Below, in pieces: positions 1 to 8,526 of a stretch of 64,000 bases of DNA. The notes under the pieces are model-generated. The model had not been told where the DNA came from. It did no database searches and was given only the letters and a program-made list of their open reading frames with translations. Both the position numbers and the translations under genes were made by a program. Location of the stretch: the IMG/VR virus record IMGVR_UViG_3300044974_001280, positions 1 to 64,000 of that record; one strand, given 5' to 3'. Positions within the stretch are counted from its first letter, which is position 1, and the number at the start of each line of letters is the position of its first letter. Source of the DNA: a virus.

Positions 1-640
1 GGTTCGTCCGGAACCTCTGGTTCGAGTGGATCAAGTGGATCTTCCGGATCTTCGGGTTCTTCTGGATCCTCGGGCTCTTCGGGTTCATCTGGAACTAGAG
101 GGACTTCTGGAACCTCTGGTTCGAGTGGATCAAGTGGATCTTCTGGATCTTCGGGTTCCTCCGGAACAAGAGGAACTTCTGGAACCTCTGGTTCAAGTGG
201 CTCTTCTGGATCATCAGGCTCGTCTGGATCTTCGGGTTCTTCTGGAACATCCGGCTCGAGTGGTTCTTCTGGATCAAGTGGATCTTCGGGATCATCAGGG
301 TCTTCTGGTTCTTCTGGATCGTCAGGTTCTTCAGGAACCTCTGGTTCGAGTGGATCAAGTGGATCATCAGGATCCTCTGGCTCTTCTGGATCTTCGGGCT
401 CTTCAGGTTCATCTGGAACTAGAGGGACTTCTGGAACCTCTGGCTCTTCAGGATCTTCAGGCTCTTCAGGATCATCTGGCTCTTCAGGTTCCTCAGGATC
501 TTCAGGTTCCTCTGGAACTAGAGGGACTTCTGGAACCTCTGGCTCTTCAGGTTCATCTGGCTCTTCAGGGTCTTCAGGCTCTTCAGGTTCATCAGGAACC
601 TCTGGCTCCTCTGGAACCTCTGGTTCATCAGGAACCTCTG
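1..640 (+). repeat. Gly-Ser-Ser collagen-like triplet repeat
   Basis: This is a degenerate 9-base repeat encoding Gly-X-Y triplets, mostly GSS with interspersed GTS and GTR. Codon use varies among the Ser and Gly codons, so the amino acid pattern is conserved more strictly than the DNA. Phage fibres commonly carry collagen-like triple-helical shafts; here X and Y are Ser/Thr rather than Pro, giving a dense array of possible O-glycosylation sites. Confidence 0.85.
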
Positions 641-3600
641 GTGAATCTTTAACTATCAACGATAACATAGATAATTATGTTTTAACAGCAACGGGTTTAA
701 CTAATGTAATTCAAGGAGAATCCTTGTTAACATTTGATGGTTCACTACCATCTCCCTTTTTGAACGTAAATGGTGTACACGTTGGCCCAGGTGGTGGTAA
801 TTGTTCAACTAATATCGCTATTGGTGAGTGTTCTCTCTCAAGTAACACTACAGGAATTAAAAATGTTGCCGTCGGATTTGGAAGCCTTTATTCGAGTTCT
901 TTCGGAATTGCCAATGTTGCGGTAGGTTACACTGCCCTCTATAATTTTACATACCCTTCTGATTCTTCGACTGCTTCTTTGGCCGTTGGTTACAAAGCTC
1001 TTTGTTCTTCTACAAATGGTAGAAGTAACACTGCGGTTGGCACCAGATCTATGTTGTCAAATTCAACAGGAGAACGTAATACTGCTTTGGGGTCTGATTC
1101 CCTAATAAGTAACTTAACCGGGTGCTTTAACACAGCCGTAGGTTTTAAAAGTTTGTATAGCAACCTAGGAGGATCTGCTAATATAGCCATTGGTAATCAA
1201 TCTCAATATTCTAACATAAGCGGAAGCTCTAATGTTGCTATTGGCAATTCAGCTTTGTCTTCGAATGCCGGAAATGCTAATGTTGCTATCGGTCAATCCG
1301 CTTTATGCTCGCAGAATTTTGCCTCCGCCTCAAACACCGCCAATGTTGCAGTTGGATATTTTGCCATGGCCTTTAATACAACGGGAAGTGGTAACGTCGC
1401 CTTAGGTACCAGAGCTCTGTTGTGTAATACGACTGGAAATTTTAATACTGCGGTAGGAATCTCTGCTTTAGCAGCAAACAACACTGGTAAATACAACACA
1501 GCCTTGGGCAGATATTCTCTTCGGTGTAATACCTCAGGAAATTTCAATACAGCAGTAGGTTTAAATGCTCTTTTTGCTAACACAACAGGCGCAAGCAACA
1601 CCGCAGTAGGTATCAGTGCTCTTCGATGTAACACAATAGGCACATGCAACACCGCACTAGGTACATCTGCTCTTTATGATAACACAACAGGCTCAGACAA
1701 CACCGCAGTAGGTACAAATTCTCTTCGATTTAACACAACAGGCACAAACAACACCGCAGTAGGTACAAATTCTCTTCGATGTAACACAATAGGTATAAAC
1801 AACATCGCAGTAGGTTCAAGTGCTCTTTGTTTAAACACAACAGGCGTAAACAACACCGCAGTAGGTTATAATGCTCTTCGATGTAACACTTCTGGTTCTA
1901 GCAACACTGCAATAGGGACCAATTCTCTTTTGGTTAATGTAACCGGAAACTCCAACACAGCTCAAGGTTTTTATTCTCTAAGATCCAATACCACAGGGGG
2001 TAATAATACTGCAGTAGGAGCTAGCTCTCTTAGATGTAACATAACAGGAAAATATAACGTAGCAATTGGATCAGGTTCTCTTTGTTGTAATTTAACAACA
2101 AACGGGAGTGTTGCAATAGGTGTAAATGCTCTAAACTTAAACCTAGTTTCTTATAATACCGCCGTAGGTGCTTTTTCACAAAGGTGCACCTCTACAGGTA
2201 CGGAAAATGTTTCTGTAGGATCAAGCACTTTGTTCAATAACACGACTGGTTCAGGTAACACCGCAGTAGGTACAAATTCATTGTGTTCAAATGTATCCGG
2301 TTCAAACAACGTAGCAGTAGGTAGATCTTCTTTATTAACAAATACTACCGGCGGATTTAACACTGCTATTGGATTTGATGCATTAAGAAGTCAGAATTTT
2401 GGTTCAACCTCTACAACTGCCAATGTAGCAGTTGGTTATGGGGCGTTAAAAACAAATTCTACAGGCACAAATAATACAGCTATAGGTACACGTTCGCTGG
2501 AACAAAATGATGCTAATTTTAATACTGCGATAGGTGCATCCGCTCTTCGATGTAACACAACAGGAATACAAAATGTTGCTGTTGGGGCAGGTGTATTGCT
2601 TGTTAACACGGGAGGATGTAATAACTCTGCTGTGGGTTTCTATGCTCTAAGATCAAATACAACAGGAGCCCTTAACACCGCAGTAGGTCAACGTGCTCTT
2701 TATTGTAACACAACAGGCTTAAATAACACCGCAGTAGGTAGCTCTTCTTTATTAACAAATACTACCGGCGGATTTAACACTGCTATTGGATTCCATGCAT
2801 TAAGAAGTCAAAATTTTGGTTCAACCTCTACAACTGCCAATGTAGCAGTTGGTTACAGAGCTTTAACAGTTAATACCACTGGTTGTTGCAATACAGCCTT
2901 AGGTAATAGATCTTTTCAAGCTAATACAATTGGAAACACTAATGTGGCCGTAGGATCTGATAGTTTATTTTCCAGCGTTTCAGCTAACAATAATGTGGCA
3001 GTGGGTATCAATACCCTCCGTAGTAATCTATCGAACGGTAACTTGGTTGCCGTAGGAGCAAATGCCCTTTGTTGTAATTGTGCTGCTAATAATGTGGCCG
3101 TTGGAGCTTTTGCTATGAGATATACCACAACAGGAACAGGGGTAGCTATTGGGTTCCAGGCACTAAGAGATAATGTAACTGGTGCCAATAATGTTGCTAT
3201 CGGTGCTAACGCGATGCGAGATAACAAAGGAGCTAATAATAACGTAGCAGTTGGATATCAAGCTCTCTTTTGCACAACGGGTTCTTCGAACGTTGCACTT
3301 GGCTTTTGTTCTCTAAGAAATAACCAAATCGGGGTCCACAATGTAGGAATAGGCTGCAATGTACAACTTCAAAATATATCAGGAGATAGAAATATAGCTG
3401 TAGGTACACTATCTCTTTCTTGTAATACCACCGGTAACTCGAATGTGGCAATAGGCTATCAATCTTTAAGAAATTCAAACTTCGGTTCCATCTCCACTAC
3501 TGCCAACGTGGCCGTGGGTTACTGCTCATTGGCATGTAATTGTATCGGAAATTCTAATGTAGCAGTTGGAACGAGAACTCTTATTAGCAATCAAACAGGT

Positions 3601-4878
3601 TCTTTTAATACTGCCATTGGGGCAAACGCCCTGAGATCTTTTGCCCCGACCCTCCCTGACACTGTTGGCAACACCGCTGTTGGAGCTTTCGCCTTAGAAA
3701 TCACAACCACAGGAGAAGGAAACGTGGCGGTGGGAAGCAATGCCTTAGATTCGAACGTCGTCGGTAATTTCAATGTGGCCATCGGAACATTCACCTTGTC
3801 CAATCAAAACTTTGATTCTGCCTCCAACACCGCTAATGTGGCGGTGGGTTACAGAGCTTTGGACTCTAATACAACAGGATGCTGGAACACAGCTCTGGGT
3901 ACCCGAGCTCTTGCTTCCAACACAACGGGTTGCGGAAATACGGCGGTGGGTTTAATGTCGCTTTTATGTAACACTTTTGGTAGTTTCAATACTGCCGTTG
4001 GTAATTGTACTTTAATAAGTAACACCACCGGGATTTGGAACACTGCTGTTGGAATGTGTAGTCTCACATGCAACACAACTGGTTGTAACAACACCGCTAT
4101 TGGGGTTGGTGCTCTTTTCTGTAATACAGGAGGGAATAGGAATGTTGCTATCGGTATAAATTCTTTATACTTTAACACTACAGGTTGCGAAAACGTTGCA
4201 GTTGGAAGTTATTCTTTAAAATGTAATAATTCGGGCATTAACAACATTGCAATTGGGATCTCATCTTTATGCCAAAATGAAAATGGTTTCCAAAATATCG
4301 CAATTGGAAACACGTCTCTCTTTTCTAACACAATTGGCTATAGAAATACTGCAGTAGGAAACTTGACATTAGGTTGTAATGTTACTGGTCGAGGTAACAC
4401 AGCAATAGGTCATTCTGCTCTTGGATGTCAAAACACAGACACCACAGGTTCTAACGCCAACGTAGGGGTTGGTTATGGAGCTTTAGAGTGTAATATAACA
4501 GGGAAGTGCAACACAGTAGTAGGCACATTCGCGGGTAGATGTAATCTTGCCTCGGGTAACACTTTTGTGGGCATCATGGCCGGCGCATCTGGCGGCACGG
4601 GCGCTTGCAACACCGCTATTGGAGCATGTGCCATGAGCACTAACTTGACAGGCAGTAGCAACGTAGTGGTAGGATTTAACCAACAAGCATGCAACCGAGT
4701 AGGTGTTTCCATGATTGGAGTGGGTGACACAGCCACCGGTAACAACCAGATGAGATTTGGAAGTACCACAGTAAACAACGGAGAAGTGGTAATGACTCCG
4801 TTATCTGTAGAAGGTTACTGGAAAGTCTTCATAAACGGTACAGAATATTGTTTATTATTACATTCAGGAGGGGTCTAA
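1..4878 (+). CDS. Giant tail fibre / adhesin-like virion protein, 5'-truncated by the window edge
   Basis: The frame is open from base 1 to the TAA at 4876-4878, so the start lies upstream; a TTG at 724 is only an internal codon. Bases 1-640 encode a collagen-like run of Gly-X-Y triplets, almost all GSS or GTS, with a GTRGTS block four times (91, 163, 415, 514). After a short linker come about 1300 residues of a 17-residue repeat of the form NTAVGxxSLxxNTTGxx, resembling YadA-type head or beta-solenoid repeats. Many repeats carry Cys just before the NTTG (LRCNTTG, LYCNTTG). The last ~60 residues are non-repetitive and may form a tip. No chaperone or lectin domain is recognised. The next genes form a glycan island, making this protein a plausible glycosylation target. 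Fibre assignment is inferred from composition and context. Confidence 0.75.
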   Translation, partial: GSSGTSGSSGSSGSSGSSGSSGSSGSSGSSGTRGTSGTSGSSGSSGSSGSSGSSGTRGTSGTSGSSGSSGSSGSSGSSGSSGTSGSSGSSGSSGSSGSSGSSGSSGSSGSSGTSGSSGSSGSSGSSGSSGSSGSSGSSGTRGTSGTSGSSGSSGSSGSSGSSGSSGSSGSSGTRGTSGTSGSSGSSGSSGSSGSSGSSGTSGSSGTSGSSGTSGESLTINDNIDNYVLTATGLTNVIQGESLLTFDGSLPSPFLNVNGVHVGPGGGNCSTNIAIGECSLSSNTTGIKNVAVGFGSLYSSSFGIANVAVGYTALYNFTYPSDSSTASLAVGYKALCSSTNGRSNTAVGTRSMLSNSTGERNTALGSDSLISNLTGCFNTAVGFKSLYSNLGGSANIAIGNQSQYSNISGSSNVAIGNSALSSNAGNANVAIGQSALCSQNFASASNTANVAVGYFAMAFNTTGSGNVALGTRALLCNTTGNFNTAVGISALAANNTGKYNTALGRYSLRCNTSGNFNTAVGLNALFANTTGASNTAVGISALRCNTIGTCNTALGTSALYDNTTGSDNTAVGTNSLRFNTTGTNNTAVGTNSLRCNTIGINNIAVGSSALCLNTTGVNNTAVGYNALRCNTSGSSNTAIGTNSLLVNVTGNSNTAQGFYSLRSNTTGGNNTAVGASSLRCNITGKYNVAIGSGSLCCNLTTNGSVAIGVNALNLNLVSYNTAVGAFSQRCTSTGTENVSVGSSTLFNNTTGSGNTAVGTNSLCSNVSGSNNVAVGRSSLLTNTTGGFNTAIGFDALRSQNFGSTSTTANVAVGYGALKTNSTGTNNTAIGTRSLEQNDANFNTAIGASALRCNTTGIQNVAVGAGVLLVNTGGCNNSAVGFYALRSNTTGALNTAVGQRALYCNTTGLNNTAVGSSSLLTNTTGGFNTAIGFHALRSQNFGSTSTTANVAVGYRALTVNTTGCCNTALGNRSFQANTIGNTNVAVGSDSLFSSVSANNNVAVGINTLRSNLSNGNLVAVGANALCCNCAANNVAVGAFAMRYTTTGTGVAIGFQALRDNVTGANNVAIGANAMRDNKGANNNVAVGYQALFCTTGSSNVALGFCSLRNNQIGVHNVGIGCNVQLQNISGDRNIAVGTLSLSCNTTGNSNVAIGYQSLRNSNFGSISTTANVAVGYCSLACNCIGNSNVAVGTRTLISNQTGSFNTAIGANALRSFAPTLPDTVGNTAVGAFALEITTTGEGNVAVGSNALDSNVVGNFNVAIGTFTLSNQNFDSASNTANVAVGYRALDSNTTGCWNTALGTRALASNTTGCGNTAVGLMSLLCNTFGSFNTAVGNCTLISNTTGIWNTAVGMCSLTCNTTGCNNTAIGVGALFCNTGGNRNVAIGINSLYFNTTGCENVAVGSYSLKCNNSGINNIAIGISSLCQNENGFQNIAIGNTSLFSNTIGYRNTAVGNLTLGCNVTGRGNTAIGHSALGCQNTDTTGSNANVGVGYGALECNITGKCNTVVGTFAGRCNLASGNTFVGIMAGASGGTGACNTAIGACAMSTNLTGSSNVVVGFNQQACNRVGVSMIGVGDTATGNNQMRFGSTTVNNGEVVMTPLSVEGYWKVFINGTEYCLLLHSGGV
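2326..2437 (+). repeat. Segmental direct repeat, copy 1 (copy 2 at 2743-2854)
   Basis: About 110 bases encoding SSLLTNTTGGFNTAIGF and the following expanded unit recur 417 bases downstream with only a few substitutions (for example gatttgatg versus gattccatg). This is far more similar than other units and indicates a recent internal duplication or gene conversion. Confidence 0.85.
2743..2854 (+). repeat. Segmental direct repeat, copy 2
   Basis: This is the second copy of the 110-base block at 2326-2437, offset by 417 bases and in the same reading frame. The interval is a whole number of codons (139), so recombination between copies would remove or add 139 residues without breaking the frame. 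Confidence 0.85.
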
Positions 4879-4942
4879 AAATTAACTTAACAAAATACTT
4901 GAAGTTGAAGGAACACTCTTGATTAATTGAGATAAAAAAAAG

Positions 4943-5599
4943 GTGAAAAAAGTACTCATCGGAACCCCATCCTACGACGGTCGAATTGACACCTGGTTTG
5001 CAGATTCTCTAGTAAGAACTATTAAACAGGCAGACCCCAAACTGATAAACATTCACGCCATTTATCCTTCATATGATTCTCTGGTCCAAAGGGCTAGAAA
5101 CGATCTGGTCAGAATGGCAATGGATGGTGGCTATGACACCCTCTTTTTTATTGATTCCGATGTGGAGTGGGAACCCGAATGGTTTTTTAGATTTTTGGCC
5201 AGACCTGAACCGATCGTGGGAGCAGCCTTGATCAAAAAATCTGATCAAGAGTCCTATACGGTCAAGATCATAAAAAAGAATCTGACCAAATCCGAGGATG
5301 ATGTATTAGTTCAGGTAGATGGTTTAGGAACAGGTTTTCTAAAGGTGGACCGATTTGCCTTGGAAAAACTCTGGTTGATGAGTGAACCTTACGTCCACGA
5401 CGGAGTTCCCAATCGGATGGTTTTTGATTTGAAGATTGTGGATGGTGATTTGATCTCCGAGGATTACGTCATGTGCCACAAATGGCAAAGTTTAGGCTAC
5501 AAAGTGTGGCTGGATCCTAGCATCACCATCAATCACAACGGGGTGAAAAAATATCAAGGCAACTTGTCCTCCTTCCTTCAAAGAAATGGCTATGTTTGA
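4943..5599 (+). CDS. GT-A fold glycosyltransferase
   Basis: This 218-residue protein resembles GT-A (GT2-like) glycosyltransferases. The N-terminus MKKVLIGTPSYDGR is a typical first strand of the nucleotide-binding fold, and FFIDSDVEW at about residues 68-76 supplies the D-x-D metal and nucleotide-sugar motif. The sequence DGLGTGFLKV at about 127-136 fits the acceptor side. Translation starts at a GTG 65 bases after the fibre gene without a clear Shine-Dalgarno sequence. The end overlaps the next glycosyltransferase by 14 bases, implying translational coupling. It probably acts in the cytoplasm on a fibre or glycan acceptor; donor sugar and acceptor cannot be read from sequence. Confidence 0.75.
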   Translation: MKKVLIGTPSYDGRIDTWFADSLVRTIKQADPKLINIHAIYPSYDSLVQRARNDLVRMAMDGGYDTLFFIDSDVEWEPEWFFRFLARPEPIVGAALIKKSDQESYTVKIIKKNLTKSEDDVLVQVDGLGTGFLKVDRFALEKLWLMSEPYVHDGVPNRMVFDLKIVDGDLISEDYVMCHKWQSLGYKVWLDPSITINHNGVKKYQGNLSSFLQRNGYV

Positions 5600-6512
5600 A
5601 AAACCTATGGGTGGCACCGAACTGATGTTCGAAGAATTGAAAAGAAGATTACCTGATTCTGTTTGGGGTAATTACTCCATTTTTAATTATCTTCCCCAAG
5701 CTGATTTTACCAAAAAGACTATTTACTGGAATCAGCTTTCCTGGGATCAACAGGCGGTTCAATTTCTAAAGGATCGGGATCTGGTGGAAAAAATAGATCA
5801 TTTCGTCTTCGTCAGCCACTGGCAGGCGGAGCAATTCAGACAGAGGTACAATATTCCTGGTTATAAGACCCATGTCCTAAAGAATGCCTCTCTCGGAGTG
5901 GAAACCAGACCTGTAGGTCCCCGATCTATCGTCAAATTGTGTTACACTTCCACCCCTTGGAGAGGACTAAATGTTCTTCTGCGAGCCTGGGAAATACTTC
6001 AGCCCCAGAATTGTGAACTCCACGTCTTTTCTTCCTGCCACATTTACGGTCCAGAATTCGGTAAATCTGATGCCCAATACGCAACCTTATACGAAAAGTG
6101 CCGAACCACTCCTGGTATAGTTTATAGGGGCTCTATTCCCAATCCACAGCTAAGAGGGGAGTTACCGAATTTCGATCTGTTGGCCTACCCCTGTACCTTC
6201 GAGGAAACCTCCTGTATCGCCGTCATTGAATCTCTATCCGCCGGTTTAAGGGTTGTTTGTTCCAACCTGGGTGCCCTGCCTGAAACAACAGAGGGCTGGG
6301 CTCGGCTGTACCCTTATCTCATGGATCCCGAAACCCACGCCCGCAGATTTTCAAAAATTCTGAGTTCAGAAATAGAAAAGGTCAGAGACGGCGGTTGGGA
6401 TTCTTCTTTACAAGCTGTCCATTATTCTCGGGGTTGGAGTTGGGACGAGAGAATAAAAGAATGGGTCGATTTTTTTCATCAATTGGCGAATGAACTGGAC
6501 GAAAATTTTTGA
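5586..6512 (+). CDS. GT4-family glycosyltransferase (GT-B fold)
   Basis: This is a 308-residue GT-B glycosyltransferase lacking part of the usual N-terminal domain. VFVSHWQAEQF at about 73-83, the C-terminal domain starting near IVKLCYTSTPWRG, and EETSCIAVIE near 206-215 (the E-x7-E nucleotide-sugar signature of GT4) support the family. It overlaps the upstream GT-A gene by 14 bases and the downstream methyltransferase by 23 bases, so all three are likely one translational unit. A second ATG lies two codons in. At ~310 residues it is shorter than typical ~370-residue GT4 enzymes, as often seen in phages. Confidence 0.8.
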   Translation: MAMFEKPMGGTELMFEELKRRLPDSVWGNYSIFNYLPQADFTKKTIYWNQLSWDQQAVQFLKDRDLVEKIDHFVFVSHWQAEQFRQRYNIPGYKTHVLKNASLGVETRPVGPRSIVKLCYTSTPWRGLNVLLRAWEILQPQNCELHVFSSCHIYGPEFGKSDAQYATLYEKCRTTPGIVYRGSIPNPQLRGELPNFDLLAYPCTFEETSCIAVIESLSAGLRVVCSNLGALPETTEGWARLYPYLMDPETHARRFSKILSSEIEKVRDGGWDSSLQAVHYSRGWSWDERIKEWVDFFHQLANELDENF

Positions 6513-7104
6513 AAAAATTCAACCTCAGACCTTTTTGGACATTGGAGCCAACGAAGGTAATTTTACCTCTACCCTTTTAAAATTTTATCCTGACTGCAAG
6601 TGTCTGATGGTAGAGCCCAACCCAGCTTGCCGTCCCTTCTTAGTTTCGATCGGTCACCCTTTTGAGATCGTTGCTGTTTCTGGCTCTAACGGTAAGGGTC
6701 TTCTTCATGTTGAAAACTCTAACTCTTTGGCAACAGGTGCTTCTTTGTACAAAGAAAACACTCAATTTTATGCCCCAGGAAAATCACACCAGACAGAAGT
6801 TCAATTGATTACCTTGGATTCTTTGAACCCTTTTCCTAACACCGAGATAGATCTCATTAAGATTGACACACAAGGGTCTGAATTGGACATTTTAAAGGGC
6901 GGGAAACTAACGATTCAACGCACAAAATTTCTCTTGCTGGAAGTATCTCTCTTAGAATATAATTTAAATGCTCCTTTGATAGATGAAGTTCTTGATTGGA
7001 CTTCTGCACACAATTTTAACTTATGTGAGATTGTAAATTATCACCGGCTAGCTAATAATCAAATATTTCAGCTAGATGTTTTATTGATGAGATCTAGCAT
7101 CTGA
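6490..7104 (+). CDS. FkbM-family methyltransferase
   Basis: This 204-residue protein has the class I SAM-binding motif FLDIGANEGNFTSTLL near residues 15-30 and the FkbM signature IDLIKIDTQGSELDILKGG near 117-135. FkbM enzymes O-methylate sugars and related hydroxyls. It starts inside the end of the GT4 gene. In this island it most likely caps or modifies the glycan. A fragment of a second methyltransferase-like frame follows at 7116-7286. Confidence 0.82.
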   Translation: MNWTKIFEKIQPQTFLDIGANEGNFTSTLLKFYPDCKCLMVEPNPACRPFLVSIGHPFEIVAVSGSNGKGLLHVENSNSLATGASLYKENTQFYAPGKSHQTEVQLITLDSLNPFPNTEIDLIKIDTQGSELDILKGGKLTIQRTKFLLLEVSLLEYNLNAPLIDEVLDWTSAHNFNLCEIVNYHRLANNQIFQLDVLLMRSSI

Positions 7105-7115
7105 CCTGATATCTT

Positions 7116-7286
7116 GTGATTTACAATTTTAAATATTCCAACTACAATTCAAGGGGAGCAGTAATTGACTATCTAAAAGAAAACAATTTCGGCCGATCTA
7201 TAGACGTTGGAGCTTCCATGAATGGCTGGTCAAAAGATTTCACGACTCATTATGATGTATCCTGGTAAATGATGATTTAGATTAAG
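7116..7286 (+). pseudogene. Possible truncated methyltransferase remnant
   Basis: A 56-codon frame opening with GTG at 7116 encodes a protein containing RSIDVGASMNGWSKDF, which looks like SAM-binding motif I of a methyltransferase and then stops at 7284-7286. No downstream motifs follow, and a late promoter for the next gene begins within 20 bases. I read it as the decayed 5' end of a second methyltransferase gene in the island. A real small gene cannot be excluded. Confidence 0.4.
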
Positions 7287-7304
7287 AAACAATTCTAATT
7301 TTTG

Positions 7305-7312
7305 ATATATAG
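7305..7312 (+). promoter_or_regulatory. Late promoter element (GATATATA)
   Basis: This octamer resembles the T4 late -10 box TATAAATA. It ends 15 bases before the ATG at 7328. It is flanked by a weak imperfect dyad (ATTTTTG and CAAAAT). Confidence 0.6.
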
Positions 7313-7327
7313 TAACAAAATAATCTT

Positions 7328-7684
7328 ATGGCAAATACACTTTTGTTTGGAAAAATAAGTCCTGTTTTGAGTGTACCACAACAAGCAAATCAATTCAGTC
7401 AAAATATCACTTTTTTAACGGCCGATTATATGGCCGCTATCGCTGATCCATATCCTCTCGGAGCGACACAAGTCAACTTTTCTGTCCTATACGGTAACTG
7501 TCAGTTCAATGAATCTAACGAAATTATAGGATTTACGACCCTCTCTAGATCTGGGATCAATCTATCAGGTTCAGTGATCCAAAGCTGGGGTGTTGATGAC
7601 AAGGTTGTTCTAAATGCTATTGCATCTGCTCAAGGAACATCTATAGTTTCGACCCAAATTGGAACAGTGGATTCTTTTTTCTAG
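7328..7684 (+). CDS. Hypothetical small protein with its own late promoter
   Basis: The 118-residue product is unrecognised. It begins MANTLLFGKISPVL and is rich in Ser, Thr, Asn and Gln with alternating hydrophobics, suggesting a soluble beta-rich virion or fibre-associated protein. There is no signal peptide or membrane segment. A GATATATA late promoter element ends 15 bases before the ATG, so it is expressed with structural genes even though it sits inside the glycan island. A fibre accessory or tip protein is possible but unproven. Confidence 0.6.
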   Translation: MANTLLFGKISPVLSVPQQANQFSQNITFLTADYMAAIADPYPLGATQVNFSVLYGNCQFNESNEIIGFTTLSRSGINLSGSVIQSWGVDDKVVLNAIASAQGTSIVSTQIGTVDSFF

Positions 7685-7704
7685 TTTTTTTAAATTTCTG
7701 ACCT

Positions 7705-8526
7705 TTGGTTCAAAAAATCTTTTACAACAGTTCAATGCCCAGAGCAGGGTCTACTCTGATCCAAAATATACTGGGTCAGAATCCTCTTATTTACCCAACT
7801 CCAACCTCTGGTGTTTTCGAGATGCTCGCCGGGGCTAGAACAATTTTCACAGATGGTATAGAATTTAAAGCTCAATCGGAACAGGAAATGCTGGAGGGGT
7901 TTAAAGGATTCTTGAAAGGGGGACTTTATGGATTCTATAACAATATTACAGATAAACCTTACGTGATGGAAAAGTGTCGGGGCTGGAATTCGGAATGGGA
8001 GTTTGTGAATGCCTTCGATCCCAATCCAAAGATGATCTGTATGATTAGGGATATTAGGGCGGTCTATGCTTCTTTAGAAAAGAAATTCAGACAACATCCC
8101 CTTTTGGATCATCATCTAGCCAACTGGGGTAATTTGTCTGGAACTACCACCGATAAAAGGATCCAGGTTTGGTCGACTTCTCCGCCTATTGGTCCTTCCA
8201 TGGATAGAATCTACCAAGTTTTGGTCCAAGGGTTGCACGAAAAAATTCTGTTTGTTAAATTTGAAGATCTCTGTCGGGATCCAGAGTTTCAGATGAAAAG
8301 AATTTATGAATATCTCGATCTTGAATTTTTTCATCATGATTTTTACAACATTCCACAAATAACCAAAGAAGACGACCGGTGGTACGGTATTTTTGGAGAT
8401 CACGTCATTAGAAAGGAATTAAAGCCAGTGAGGGATGATTTCAGAGAAGTTTTAGGAACTAATGCCTGTAAATTAATTGAGGACAGCTATGCCTGGTTTT
8501 TTAACGATTTCGAATATCAAAGATGA
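7705..8526 (+). CDS. Sulfotransferase (PAPS-dependent family)
   Basis: This is a 273-residue sulfotransferase-like protein. MPRAGSTLIQNIL near residues 11-23 matches the 5'-phosphosulfate-binding loop, and MIRDIRAVYASLEKK near 113-127 matches the 3'-phosphate-binding segment. The C-terminal half has the usual KFEDLCRDPEFQMKRIYEYL helix region. A TTG start at 7705 is chosen because the first beta strand (KIFYNSS) precedes the only nearby ATG at 7735. It would transfer sulfate from PAPS to a hydroxyl, probably of a sugar given the neighbours. An APS kinase gene two genes downstream could supply PAPS. Confidence 0.78.
   Translation: MVQKIFYNSSMPRAGSTLIQNILGQNPLIYPTPTSGVFEMLAGARTIFTDGIEFKAQSEQEMLEGFKGFLKGGLYGFYNNITDKPYVMEKCRGWNSEWEFVNAFDPNPKMICMIRDIRAVYASLEKKFRQHPLLDHHLANWGNLSGTTTDKRIQVWSTSPPIGPSMDRIYQVLVQGLHEKILFVKFEDLCRDPEFQMKRIYEYLDLEFFHHDFYNIPQITKEDDRWYGIFGDHVIRKELKPVRDDFREVLGTNACKLIEDSYAWFFNDFEYQR

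Larger units (their letters stand above)
1390..4680 (+). repeat. 51-bp (17-residue) tandem beta-solenoid repeats
   Basis: Near-tandem 51-base units encode NTAVGxxSLxxNTTGxx. The DNA is most uniform between about 1560 and 1870, where units share segments such as aacaccgcagtaggt, and more diverged elsewhere. About six units are expanded by an insert of the NFGSTSTTANVAVGY type (near 1309, 2392, 2809, 3478, 3808 and 4426), interrupting the 17-residue phase. Confidence 0.8.

Noticed and set aside
26-652. A 208-codon + strand frame rich in Leu, Asp, Gln and Val
   Set aside because: It is a shifted reading of the Gly-Ser-Ser repeat. The frame beginning at base 1 is open, encodes regular Gly-X-Y triplets and joins the fibre without a break.
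1560-1870. Regular 51-base repeats resembling a CRISPR array
   Set aside because: The repeats are translated in frame, there are no unique spacers between fixed repeats, and no cas genes are present.
990-4778. Several long minus-strand frames opposite the fibre, with a repeated PTAVL pattern
   Set aside because: They are antisense shadows of the 51-base repeat, share its period and have no independent start signals. All other genes are on the + strand.
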